A stretch of DNA of 64,000 nt from Corallococcus macrosporus DSM 14697 (GTDB taxonomy: Bacteria > Myxococcota > Myxococcia > Myxococcales > Myxococcaceae), in assembly GCF_002305895.1 (NCBI RefSeq), contig NZ_CP022203.1:4008501-4072500 (forward strand). The letters run 5' to 3'. The position numbers and the translations under genes were made by a program. Positions 29,647 to 37,265 of the stretch are shown piece after piece. The notes beneath the pieces are model-generated. The model saw only the letters and a program-made list of their open reading frames with translations. It was not told the DNA's origin and searched no databases. The number at the start of each line of letters is the position of its first letter. Position 1 is the stretch's first letter.

Positions 29647-29763
29647 GAGACACGTGAAACAGGGCCTGACGCGTGTCTCAGGTTTAGCGGCCTGGACCGA
29701 CGGCGCGCAAGATTGGCCGTCCCCACGCCCCCCTGGCAGGGAGGCTTCGCGCTTGCCGGCCGG

Positions 29764-30306
29764 CTATGCGCGCCGAGCCCGCCACGCGTCTCGGCTTTGC
29801 CCCCACAGGTCCACGCGCACGGAGTCGAGCGGCGGTGGGAGCTGTCCCGGGCCTCGCAGCCGCGAGCCCAGCCGCCGCGCCACCTCCTGGGAGGCCAGGT
29901 TCTCCGGGACGATGCAGTGGATGACGTCCGTCCAGCCGAGGTGCTCGAAGGCCCAGTCCATGGCCGCCTCCGCCGCCTCGGTGGCGTAGCCCTTTCCCCA
30001 GTGGGCGCGGAGCAGGGCCCAGCCAAGCTCCGTTCCGGGCCAGCCCTCCGGCTTCCAGGGGCCCACGCGCCCCACCCACGCGCCCGTCGCTTTCTCCAGG
30101 ACGGAGAACATCGCGAAGCCCTGGAGGGACCACGCGCCCGCCATCACGCACAGGTTGCGCCACGCCATCGTGCGCGGCTGGACGCCGCCAATGAAGCGCG
30201 CCGATTCAGGGTCGGCCATCAGCGCGGCGAACCCCTCCAGGTCCTCCGCCAACGGGGGCCGGAGCAGCAGCCGCGCCGTTTCGAGCACAGGGACGTTGGA
30301 TGTCAT
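29764..30306 (-). CDS. RimJ/RimL-type GNAT acetyltransferase
   Basis: A 180-residue single-domain GNAT. It starts TARLLLRPPLAEDLEGFAAL, the usual RimJ/RimL opening, has WALLRAHWGKGYATEAAEAA (acetyl-CoA loop, about 95-115) and ends with VIHCIVPENLASQEVARRLG, the family's conserved C-terminal block. It is on the same strand as the NRPS, with 117 bases between. It could modify a ribosomal protein, a small molecule or the free N-terminus of the NRPS peptide; context alone suggests the last. Confidence 0.88.
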   Translation of the reverse strand: MTSNVPVLETARLLLRPPLAEDLEGFAALMADPESARFIGGVQPRTMAWRNLCVMAGAWSLQGFAMFSVLEKATGAWVGRVGPWKPEGWPGTELGWALLRAHWGKGYATEAAEAAMDWAFEHLGWTDVIHCIVPENLASQEVARRLGSRLRGPGQLPPPLDSVRVDLWGQSRDAWRARRA

Positions 30307-30550
30307 GTGGCGCCTCCAGGCCAGTCGCGTGTGTGATTGGGTTGTCTGATAGTGAAATCAGGCTCAGTCTGAGTTTGTTTTCAAGCCTGCCCGAACGACG
30401 GCGGCGGCGAGCGAACCGCCAGGCGACGACGGCACACGCCGCCTGGCGGGAACGACGGCTGACGACTACAGGCCAGGCCGGCACACCTTGCCATCGCAGT
30501 AGTAGCCATCCGGACAAGGCTTCGGCACAGGAGAAGCCGTCAAATGGCGC

Positions 30551-32695
30551 CTACCAGATGCGAACGCGCTGCGCTGGCGCCAGGTACAGCGTCTGGCCCG
30601 GCTTGACCTCGAACGCGCCATACCAGGCATCCTGGTTCCGCACGGTGGCGGTGCGGTACGGGCCCGGGGCGTGGCCGTCCGTCATGAGGATGCGGCGCAG
30701 GTACGGCTCGCGGAAGTTGGTGCGCCACACCTGGCCGAAGCCGAGGAAGAAGCGCTGGTCCCCGGTGAACCCGTCGATGACGGGCGCGGGCTTGCCGCCC
30801 AGGGAGAGCTGGTAGGCGTCATGGGCCACGGCGACGCCCGCCATGTCCGCGATGTTCTCGCCCAGCGTCAGCTCGCCATTCACGGACAGGTCCGGCAGCG
30901 GGCGGTAGGCGTCGTACTGCGCCGCCAGCGCCTTGCCGGCGGCCTGGAACCGCGCCTCGTCCTCCTTCGTCCACCAGTTCTCCAGCTTGCCGCGCGCGTC
31001 GAACTTGGCGCCCACGTCGTCGAAGCTGTGGACGATTTCGTGGCCGATGACGGCGCCGATGCCGCCGTAGTTCACGGCCGGGTCCGCGTTCGCGTCGAAG
31101 AAGGGCGGCTGGAGGATGGCGGCCGGGAAGATGATGGAGTTCTGCTGCGGTGAGTTCAGCGCGTTCACCAACTGCGGGACCATGTACCACTCCGTCCGGT
31201 CCACCGGCTGGCCCAGCTTGGCGAGGTTGCGCTGGTACTCGAAGCGGACGGCGCGCTCGGCGTTGCCGTAGGCGTCACCGGCCACGATTTCGAGCCCCGA
31301 GTAGTCCCGCCACTTCTCCGGATGGCCGATGCTGGCCTGGAGCGTGCCCACCTTCTCCTTGGCCTTGGCCCGCGTCTCAGGCGACATCCACGTCAGCGCG
31401 TCGATGCGCTTGTCGAACGCGGTGATGATGTTGCGGACCATGGCCTCCGCTTCCGCCTTCACCTCCGGCGGGAAGTACTTCGCCACGTAGAGCTTGCCCA
31501 CCGCCTCGCCCATCAGGCCGTTGGCGGCGTCCACGCCGCGCTTCCAGCGCTCCCGCATGGCGGGCGTGCCGCTGAGCGTCTTGCCGTTGAAGGCGAAGCT
31601 CTCATCGACGAAGGCCTTGGACAGGACGGGCGCCGCGCGGGCCACCGCGTGGAAGGCCAGGTAGTCCTTCCAGGCCTGGAGGGGCTCGCTCTGGGTGAGC
31701 TTCGACAGGCCCGTCAGCGCGCTCGGCTGCCAGACGATGAACTGCTCCTGCGTCCCCAGGCCCGCGGCGTCGAAGAACGCCTGCCACGCGAGGCCGGGCG
31801 CGCGCTTCGCGAACTCCGCGCGGGGCCAGGGGTTGTTCGCCTTGGACACGTCCCGCGTGTCCACCTGGGACCAGTGCGCCTGGGCAATCTTCTTCTCCAG
31901 CGCGAAGACGCGGGCCGCGCGCGCCTCCACGTCATCGAAGCCGGCCAGCTTCAGCATGGCCGCGATGTGCGCCTGGTACTTCTTGCGCAGCTCCGTGAAG
32001 CGGGGGGTGTCGGCCAGGTAGTAGTCCCGGTCGGGCAGCCACAGGCCGCCTTGCAGCAGGTAGGGCGCGTAGCGCGACGGCTCGTTCAGGTCCTCGGCCA
32101 CCCAGAGCCCGAAGAGCCGGTCCGTGGTGACGTCGCCCATGTTGAGCGCGTCCACGTCCGCGCGCAGGGTGGCGCCCAGCACCGTGGCCAGCGCCTTGCG
32201 CTGGGAGATGGCGGCGATGCGCTCCAGCTCCGGCTCGAGCGGCGCCACGCCCCTGGCCTCGATGGCCGCCTCGTCCATGAAGCTGGCGAAGAGGTCGCCC
32301 ACCTTGCGGGCCTCGCTGCCCTCGGGGGCCTGGCGCTGCGCCTCGATGAGCTCGCGGTTGCGCTGGTCCGCCTGCTCCGCCAGCGTCGTGAACATGCTGT
32401 AGCTGGAGCGGTCCGCCGGAATCTCCGTCCGCTTCACCCAGGTGCCATTGGCGAAGCCGTAGAAGTCATCACCGGGGGCCACGTCGCGGTCCATCCCGTC
32501 GGTGTCGAAGCCGAAGGTTCCATACGTGGGCTTGGGCGCGGGCGCCGGAGCCTCGGCGGGCGCCGCGGCCACGGGGGCAGGGGGCTCCGTCTTCTCCGCG
32601 GAGCTGGAGGAGGCGCACGAGGTGAGCAGGGCGGAGGTGCACGCGGAGACCAGCACATGCCTGGCGCCGGGGAAACGTCGTTGGGGATGTGTCAA
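30551..32695 (-). CDS. pepO: M13-family zinc metallopeptidase, lipoprotein (PepO/neprilysin type)
   Basis: A 714-residue secreted endopeptidase. I place the start at TTG 32695, because AGGAG lies seven bases upstream and it gives a lipoprotein signal with Cys27 (ALLTSC). After an Ala/Pro-rich linker comes the M13 N-terminal domain (GMDRDVAPGDDFYGFANGTWV) and then the catalytic domain. The zinc site is HEIVH (His552, Glu553, His556) with ENIAD (Glu613, Asp617). NALNSPQQNSIIFPAAILQP and the terminal QRVRIW, like the CxxW end of neprilysins, show it is full length. It probably cleaves small peptides at the outer membrane or outside the cell. Confidence 0.93.
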   Translation of the reverse strand: MTHPQRRFPGARHVLVSACTSALLTSCASSSSAEKTEPPAPVAAAPAEAPAPAPKPTYGTFGFDTDGMDRDVAPGDDFYGFANGTWVKRTEIPADRSSYSMFTTLAEQADQRNRELIEAQRQAPEGSEARKVGDLFASFMDEAAIEARGVAPLEPELERIAAISQRKALATVLGATLRADVDALNMGDVTTDRLFGLWVAEDLNEPSRYAPYLLQGGLWLPDRDYYLADTPRFTELRKKYQAHIAAMLKLAGFDDVEARAARVFALEKKIAQAHWSQVDTRDVSKANNPWPRAEFAKRAPGLAWQAFFDAAGLGTQEQFIVWQPSALTGLSKLTQSEPLQAWKDYLAFHAVARAAPVLSKAFVDESFAFNGKTLSGTPAMRERWKRGVDAANGLMGEAVGKLYVAKYFPPEVKAEAEAMVRNIITAFDKRIDALTWMSPETRAKAKEKVGTLQASIGHPEKWRDYSGLEIVAGDAYGNAERAVRFEYQRNLAKLGQPVDRTEWYMVPQLVNALNSPQQNSIIFPAAILQPPFFDANADPAVNYGGIGAVIGHEIVHSFDDVGAKFDARGKLENWWTKEDEARFQAAGKALAAQYDAYRPLPDLSVNGELTLGENIADMAGVAVAHDAYQLSLGGKPAPVIDGFTGDQRFFLGFGQVWRTNFREPYLRRILMTDGHAPGPYRTATVRNQDAWYGAFEVKPGQTLYLAPAQRVRIW

Positions 32696-32940
32696 GGGAT
32701 GCTCCTGGAACAGGGGGCTTCGAGCCGAAGACCGGGGGTATAGACGGTCTGACGTGCGAAGGCGCGGGCCGAACAGCCGAACCCGCGGTTTCATCCCGGC
32801 CAGGCGGACCTTTCGCCTGGACCTGCTCCGCCACAGGCGCCGGACGGCCGGGCCACCCCGAAGGGGGGCGTGACGGACGCCTAGCTTTCCCTGGAGCCGG
32901 TGCCGCGATGTGTCCGCGCCCCGACATCCAGGAGGCTCCC

Positions 32941-33546
32941 ATGCGGCTGTTGTTCCGAATCATCCCCGTGCTGTTGGGGCTGGCGCTGGCGGCCTGCTCG
33001 GGCATCCGCGTCAACACCCACTACGACCCCTCGGCCATTGAACGAATCGAGAGCTTCCGGCGCTACGCCTGGCTGCCGCAGCCCCAGGGCAAGGACCCTC
33101 GCGTCTACAACGACATCGTCGACGTGCGGGTGCGCATGGCGGTGGACCAGGAGCTGAAGTCCCGTGGCTACCAGCGGGTGGACATGAGCGAGGACCCTGA
33201 CTTCCTCGTGGGGTGGCAGGGCGCCATCGACACGAAGATCTCCGTCGACACCGTGGACTCCTTCTACGGCTATCCCTGGGGTCCGTACTGGAGCCCCTGG
33301 AGCTCCTTCTACGGGCCATATGGCTACCCCTACGGCATGGGCGGACCGCGCACCTATGTCCGTGAATACGACGTGGGCACGCTCATCCTCGACGGCGTGG
33401 ACGCCCGGGAGCAGCGGCTCGTCTGGCGGGGCACGGCCCAGGCCGAGCTCGACCAGGACCTGTCCTCCGACGCGCTCCAGAAGAAGATCAACGACGCCGT
33501 GCACAAGATGCTGTCGCGCTTCCCGCCCAGCCCGGAAGCGTCCTGA
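32941..33546 (+). CDS. DUF4136 lipoprotein
   Basis: A 201-residue lipoprotein. GGAGG stands five bases before the ATG, and the signal ends LALAACSG with Cys19. The mature part has the DUF4136 pattern: FRRYAWLPQP, then VRMAVDQELKSRGYQRVD and DPDFLVGWQGAI. A Tyr/Gly/Pro-rich insert (FYGYPWGPYWSPW onward, about 102-140) follows, then YDVGTLILDGVDA, LVWRGTAQAEL and a closing helix INDAVHKMLSRFPP. Proteins of this family are periplasmic or outer-membrane attached and of unknown function. It is divergent from the M13 peptidase gene. Confidence 0.88.
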   Translation: MRLLFRIIPVLLGLALAACSGIRVNTHYDPSAIERIESFRRYAWLPQPQGKDPRVYNDIVDVRVRMAVDQELKSRGYQRVDMSEDPDFLVGWQGAIDTKISVDTVDSFYGYPWGPYWSPWSSFYGPYGYPYGMGGPRTYVREYDVGTLILDGVDAREQRLVWRGTAQAELDQDLSSDALQKKINDAVHKMLSRFPPSPEAS

Positions 33547-33602
33547 GCCGGAGAGCGGGCCACCGCGTTTTCCGTTGCGTGCGCCCCTCCCGCGCGCCAG
33601 TA

Positions 33603-33631
33603 TTAGACCAGTGGTCCAACCATTGGTCTAA
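33603..33631. promoter_or_regulatory. Palindromic operator, probably for the TetR regulator
   Basis: TTAGACCA at 33603-33610 is repeated in inverted form as TGGTCTAA at 33624-33631. Shorter palindromes are nested inside (GACCA-G-TGGTC and CCAA-CCA-TTGG). It ends nine bases before the Rieske gene start and directly precedes its AAGGAG ribosome binding site. The size and symmetry fit a TetR dimer site, and the regulator is encoded by the next gene but one. Confidence 0.75.
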
Positions 33632-33640
33632 AAGGAGCGC

Positions 33641-34639
33641 ATGATGAATGAGGCGACGGGGCTGCCGCACGGCGAGCAGTGGGCGGCGCATTGGTACGCG
33701 GTGGCCCGGAGCCCGGCGCTTGGGAGGGAGCGGCCCCTGGGGCTCCAGCGCCTGGGGCGGCGGCTCGTGCTCTGGCGCGACGCGGCGGGGGAGGCGCACT
33801 GCGCGGACGCGGCGTGTCCGCATCGAGGCGCGGACCTCGGGCTCGGGCGCGTGCGGGAGGGGGCGTTGGAGTGCCCCTACCATGGCTTCCGCTACGAAGG
33901 AGGGGGCGCCTGTCTGGCCATGCCCTGCGAGGGCCGCGACGCGAAGCCCTCACGCGCGCTCGCGCTGCGCGTGCATCCGGTGCGGGAAGCGCATGGGTTC
34001 ATCTGGGCCTGGCTGGGCGGCCAGGCGCGCGCGCCGCTTCCCCCGCTGCCCTGGCTTGCGGGCGCGCCGGAGCCCGCCGCGAACAGCGCGTCCGTGGAGG
34101 AGGTCTGGGGCGCGCGCTTCACGCGGGTCATGGAGGGGATGATGGACCTCCACCACTTCCCCTTCGCGCACCGCCGCTACGTCCCTCCGGGTTACACGCG
34201 GCTGGACCCCTACGAGGTGCAGGTGGAGGAGGGCGCCATCCGGACCGTCGGCTGGCTCCGCAAGGAGGAGCGGCCTCCAGGGACGGGGTTCCGCTTCGAC
34301 ATCCACGTGGGTTACCCAGGGGTGCTGCACCTTCGCTTCACGCCCCGGCTGGAGGCGGCCGTGGTCTGCACGCCCGTGGACGCCGAGCACACGTGGATCG
34401 CCGCGCGCTTCCACCAGGAATACGTGAGGCTGCCAGGTCTGCGGTGGCTCGCCGCCCGGCTGGCCATCGCCTTCGAGTTCCGCGTCATCCAGCCGGACGA
34501 CCACCGGATGGTCCGCTCCAGCCTGCCGCGCTCCGGTGCGCTGACGCATGGCACGCTGGTCCGGGCGGACCGCGCCATCGTGGCGTGGCACCAGCTTCAC
34601 CGCTCGGCGCTCGGCGACGACACCCCCGGCGCATCCTGA
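33641..34639 (+). CDS. Rieske-type ring-hydroxylating oxygenase, large subunit
   Basis: A 332-residue non-haem iron oxygenase. The N-terminal Rieske domain binds the [2Fe-2S] cluster with Cys59/His61 (CPHRGADLG) and Cys78/His81 (CPYHGFRY). The C-terminal catalytic domain has MMDLHHFPFAH, giving Asp169, His172 and His177, the last two as mononuclear iron ligands. Length and layout resemble stand-alone oxygenases of the VanA/KshA type rather than alpha-beta dioxygenases; no reductase or ferredoxin gene is near. AAGGAG precedes the ATG, and a 29-bp operator lies just upstream. The TetR gene begins 17 bases after the stop, so the pair is probably one auto-regulated unit induced by the substrate. 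The substrate is unknown. Confidence 0.88.
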   Translation: MMNEATGLPHGEQWAAHWYAVARSPALGRERPLGLQRLGRRLVLWRDAAGEAHCADAACPHRGADLGLGRVREGALECPYHGFRYEGGGACLAMPCEGRDAKPSRALALRVHPVREAHGFIWAWLGGQARAPLPPLPWLAGAPEPAANSASVEEVWGARFTRVMEGMMDLHHFPFAHRRYVPPGYTRLDPYEVQVEEGAIRTVGWLRKEERPPGTGFRFDIHVGYPGVLHLRFTPRLEAAVVCTPVDAEHTWIAARFHQEYVRLPGLRWLAARLAIAFEFRVIQPDDHRMVRSSLPRSGALTHGTLVRADRAIVAWHQLHRSALGDDTPGAS

Positions 34640-34656
34640 TAGAAGCCAGGCCTGCG

Positions 34657-35307
34657 ATGCCCCGTCCCCGCGCCAGCAGGCTCGACCCCGAGCGCCGCCA
34701 GACCCTCCTCGACGTGGCCGCGGAGGAGTTCGCGGAGCACGGCTTCGACGGGGCGTCATTCAACCGCATCCTGGAGCGCGCGGGGTTCTCCAAGGGCGTC
34801 GCGTACTACTACTTCGAGGGCAAGGACGACCTGTATGCCGCCGTGCTGGCCCTCACGTTGGAGGCGCTGGCGCAGCGCTTCGGCGCGTGGCAACGGCCCC
34901 CGGACGCGGACGGCTTCTGGCGCACGCTGCGCGAGCGCTACTTCGCGCTGACGTCCCACATCATCAACGACGAGCGCTCGGCCCGGCTCCTCCGGAGCAT
35001 GTCGCAGGCGCGCACCCATCCGAAGCTCCAGGAGGCGTGGCTGCGCTTCGAAGGGCCGCTGGTGGCGTGGTTCCAGCGGGTGCTCGAGGACGGGCGCGCG
35101 CTGGGCGCGGTGCGGGCCGATGTGCCGGAGTCCCTGCTGCTGACGTCCCTCATGGGCATTGGCCAGGCCTCGGATGGGTGGCTGCTGGAGCAGTGGGCCC
35201 AGAAGGGGGCGCCCGCGCTCCGGAAGGGCGCGGCGCAGGTGTTCTCCCTCTTCGAGGACCTGCTCACGCCCAGGCCCGTGGGACTGGCGCCCGCGAAGCG
35301 GCGCTAG
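34657..35307 (+). CDS. TetR-family transcriptional regulator
   Basis: A 216-residue repressor. Residues 12-58 form the TetR helix-turn-helix: RRQTLLDVAAEEFAEHGFDG, then FNRILERAGFSKGVAYYYFE and KDDLYAAVL. The C-terminal ligand domain is helical (LRSMSQARTHPKLQEAWLRF, LLLTSLMGIGQASDGWLL). Following the Rieske gene so closely, it most likely binds the palindrome at 33603-33631 and represses both genes until a ligand binds. The TAG stop is part of the CTAG that borders the small inverted-repeat element. Confidence 0.92.
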   Translation: MPRPRASRLDPERRQTLLDVAAEEFAEHGFDGASFNRILERAGFSKGVAYYYFEGKDDLYAAVLALTLEALAQRFGAWQRPPDADGFWRTLRERYFALTSHIINDERSARLLRSMSQARTHPKLQEAWLRFEGPLVAWFQRVLEDGRALGAVRADVPESLLLTSLMGIGQASDGWLLEQWAQKGAPALRKGAAQVFSLFEDLLTPRPVGLAPAKRR

Positions 35308-35416
35308 GAGTGTGTTGGGGTAAGCCGAAAAACGGCATCCGACCCACGAGATCTGGTACCGGGCCTCAAAGCTTGATCCAATCTGTAGTGGGTCATCCGA
35401 TTACTCCAACAGGCTC
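35308..35416. mobile_element. MITE-like element with terminal inverted repeats and CTAG flanks
   Basis: A 109-base non-coding sequence whose ends form an imperfect inverted repeat: 16 of 21 positions match between 35308-35328 and the complement of 35396-35416 (GGAG..TGTTGG.GTAA.C.G). CTAG stands immediately outside both ends (35304-35307 and 35417-35420), like a 4-bp target duplication. CTAG fits the YTAR target of IS5-group elements. It has no coding capacity, so it would be a non-autonomous derivative. The left CTAG supplies the stop codon of the TetR gene. Confidence 0.6.
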
Positions 35417-35447
35417 CTAGACAATCCCACGGAGGGACGCGCCCGCC

Positions 35448-35849
35448 TCAGTACGAGCAGGCGCGGTTGAAGCAGTATCCCTGGGTGCCCTGGCAGACGC
35501 AGTCCGCGTCATCGATGCAGCGCGTGGACGGACAGACCGGTCCACCGCCGCCGCCGCCACCACCGCCGCCGTGCGTGTAGCTGCAGGCGTTGCGCGAACA
35601 CGCCGCCGTCCTCGCGGTGGGGCACGCGTCCCAACAGTCCTGGTCGGAGCTGCACCGGACGCTGATGCAGACCAGGCCCGAGACTTCATCATCCGCGCGG
35701 ACGTCGGAGCTGGACGGCGTGCCTTGCGAGCACACCGCCGCGCTCGCCAGGGTCCGGGTGGATTCAGACGGCTCCGCGCTGGCCGTGGCCGCCGTGAAGG
35801 CCAGCAGGACGGCGACGCTCCACGACAGGCTGGGTCGACGGGAAGACAT
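35448..35849 (-). CDS. Secreted Cys-rich protein with poly-Gly linker
   Basis: A 133-residue protein with a signal peptide (about 1-25, ending TASAEP). It starts at 35849 with GAGGAG upstream. The mature part has two Cys-rich blocks separated by ten consecutive Gly: GLVCISVRCSSDQDCWDACP with CSRNACSY, and VCPSTRCIDDADCVCQGTQG with CFNRACSY. The blocks look like copies of one unit (C...C..D.DC...C ... C....CSY), each probably held by disulfides. I know no named family. It could be a surface or outer-membrane-vesicle protein, or a small toxin-like or protease-inhibitor-like domain pair. Confidence 0.75.
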   Translation of the reverse strand: MSSRRPSLSWSVAVLLAFTAATASAEPSESTRTLASAAVCSQGTPSSSDVRADDEVSGLVCISVRCSSDQDCWDACPTARTAACSRNACSYTHGGGGGGGGGGPVCPSTRCIDDADCVCQGTQGYCFNRACSY

Positions 35850-35992
35850 GGTGACGCTCCTCTCAATCCCCGAAGCGGCCCATGGCGAAGTGCAAGGGTT
35901 CCGGGGAGGTCAAGGCTATCATGGCTGCGGCTGTCCTTACGGCGGGTGCGATTCCTGTTCCCCTGGCGCGCGGGGCCGTGAATCATCCCGGC

Positions 35993-37234
35993 ATGCCCCA
36001 GCCCGCCTGGACTTCTCCCGTGCCTCGCAGCGTGCAGCGCCGGGTCCGAGCGCTCGTCTTCGTCACGGTGTTCCTGGACCTGGTGGGCTTCGGCCTCATC
36101 ATCCCGCTGCTGCCGTTCTACGTGGAGTCCATGGGCGGGTCGGCCACCACGGCGGGCGTGCTGCTGGCGTTGTTCTCCTTCGCGCAGCTCGTGGCGTCAC
36201 CGGTGCTGGGGCGTCTGTCGGACCGGGTGGGGCGCCGCCCCGTCATCCTGTTGAGCCTCCTGGGCAACGCCATCTCCATGGCGCTGTTCGCGTACTCCAC
36301 CCACGTCCAGTGGCTGCCGTGGCTGTTCGCGTCGCGGCTGCTCGCCGGGGCCACCGCGGGCAACCTGGCGGCGTGTCAGGCGGCGGTGGCGGACGTCACG
36401 GAGGAGCACGCGCGGGCCGCGGGCATGGGCCGCGTGGGCGCGGGCATTGGCCTGGGCATGGTGCTGGGGCCCGTCATCGGCAGCGTCCTCCACGTGTACG
36501 GCGCCTGGGCCCCGCCGCTGGCGGGCGCGGTGATGGCGGCCGCGGCGATGCTGGGGGTCTTCTTCTTCTTTCCGGAGACGCATCACCCGCAGGCCGCGTC
36601 GCGGCCGACGCCAGGGCGTCCCCGCGTGCGGCTGGCGGAGGTCCTGGCCCGGCCCGGGTTGGGCGCGGTGCTGGCGCTGACGTTCCTGGTGTTCATCGGC
36701 ATGACGAACCTCCAGGTGTCGCTGGGGCTGCTGGCCCAGGCGCGGTTCGGCTGGGGCGAGCGGGAGATTGGCCGCCTCTTCGCGCTGATGGGCCTGGTCA
36801 CCTTCGTGCTTCAGGCCTTCGGCATCGGCTGGCTGACGCGCCGGGTGCGCGACACGACGCTGGTGCTGGTGGGGGCCTTGAGCATGGGCACCGGGCTCGC
36901 GTGCATCGCCGCCGCGAGCCATGGCGCCATGCTGGTGCTGGCCATGGTGCTGGTGGGGACGGGGACGGGGTTGTTGCAGCCGCTGATGGCCAGCCTCGCC
37001 TCCGGGTTCGCGGGCAGCGAGCTGCGCGGCGGCGTGCTGGGCGTGGTGCAGTCGGCGGGAGGCCTGGCGCGCGTGGTGGGGCCGGTGTGGAGCGGCTTCC
37101 TCTACTCGCGGCTGGGGCCGGGCGCGCCCTTCACCAGCGGCGCCGCGGCGTCCGGCATCGCCTTGTTGGTGGCGGCCTCGCTCCTGCGGCGGCGCGTCCC
37201 GGAGGCACCGCCGCAGTCGAGCATGAAGGCCTGA
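35993..37234 (+). CDS. MFS drug exporter, TetA-like
   Basis: A 413-residue transporter of the major facilitator superfamily with 12 predicted helices. It has GFGLIIPLLPFYVESMGGS in helix 1, GRLSDRVGRRPVILLSLLG (the motif A loop between helices 2 and 3) and GIGLGMVLGPVIGS (motif C of antiporters) in helix 5, as in TetA class proton/drug antiporters. I use the ATG at 35993, since the longer frame adds an unlikely N-terminus. It probably expels a hydrophobic compound; substrate unknown. It lies divergent to the Cys-rich secreted protein and converges on the next gene with a 31-base gap. Confidence 0.88.
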   Translation: MPQPAWTSPVPRSVQRRVRALVFVTVFLDLVGFGLIIPLLPFYVESMGGSATTAGVLLALFSFAQLVASPVLGRLSDRVGRRPVILLSLLGNAISMALFAYSTHVQWLPWLFASRLLAGATAGNLAACQAAVADVTEEHARAAGMGRVGAGIGLGMVLGPVIGSVLHVYGAWAPPLAGAVMAAAAMLGVFFFFPETHHPQAASRPTPGRPRVRLAEVLARPGLGAVLALTFLVFIGMTNLQVSLGLLAQARFGWGEREIGRLFALMGLVTFVLQAFGIGWLTRRVRDTTLVLVGALSMGTGLACIAAASHGAMLVLAMVLVGTGTGLLQPLMASLASGFAGSELRGGVLGVVQSAGGLARVVGPVWSGFLYSRLGPGAPFTSGAAASGIALLVAASLLRRRVPEAPPQSSMKA

Positions 37235-37265
37235 GATACGCGCTCCACCGCGTGCCCCGTGAGGC

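Noticed and set aside
33575-33606. TTGCGT/TATTAG as -35/-10 promoter for the Rieske gene
   Set aside because: The spacing is 20 bases, too long for a normal sigma-70 promoter.
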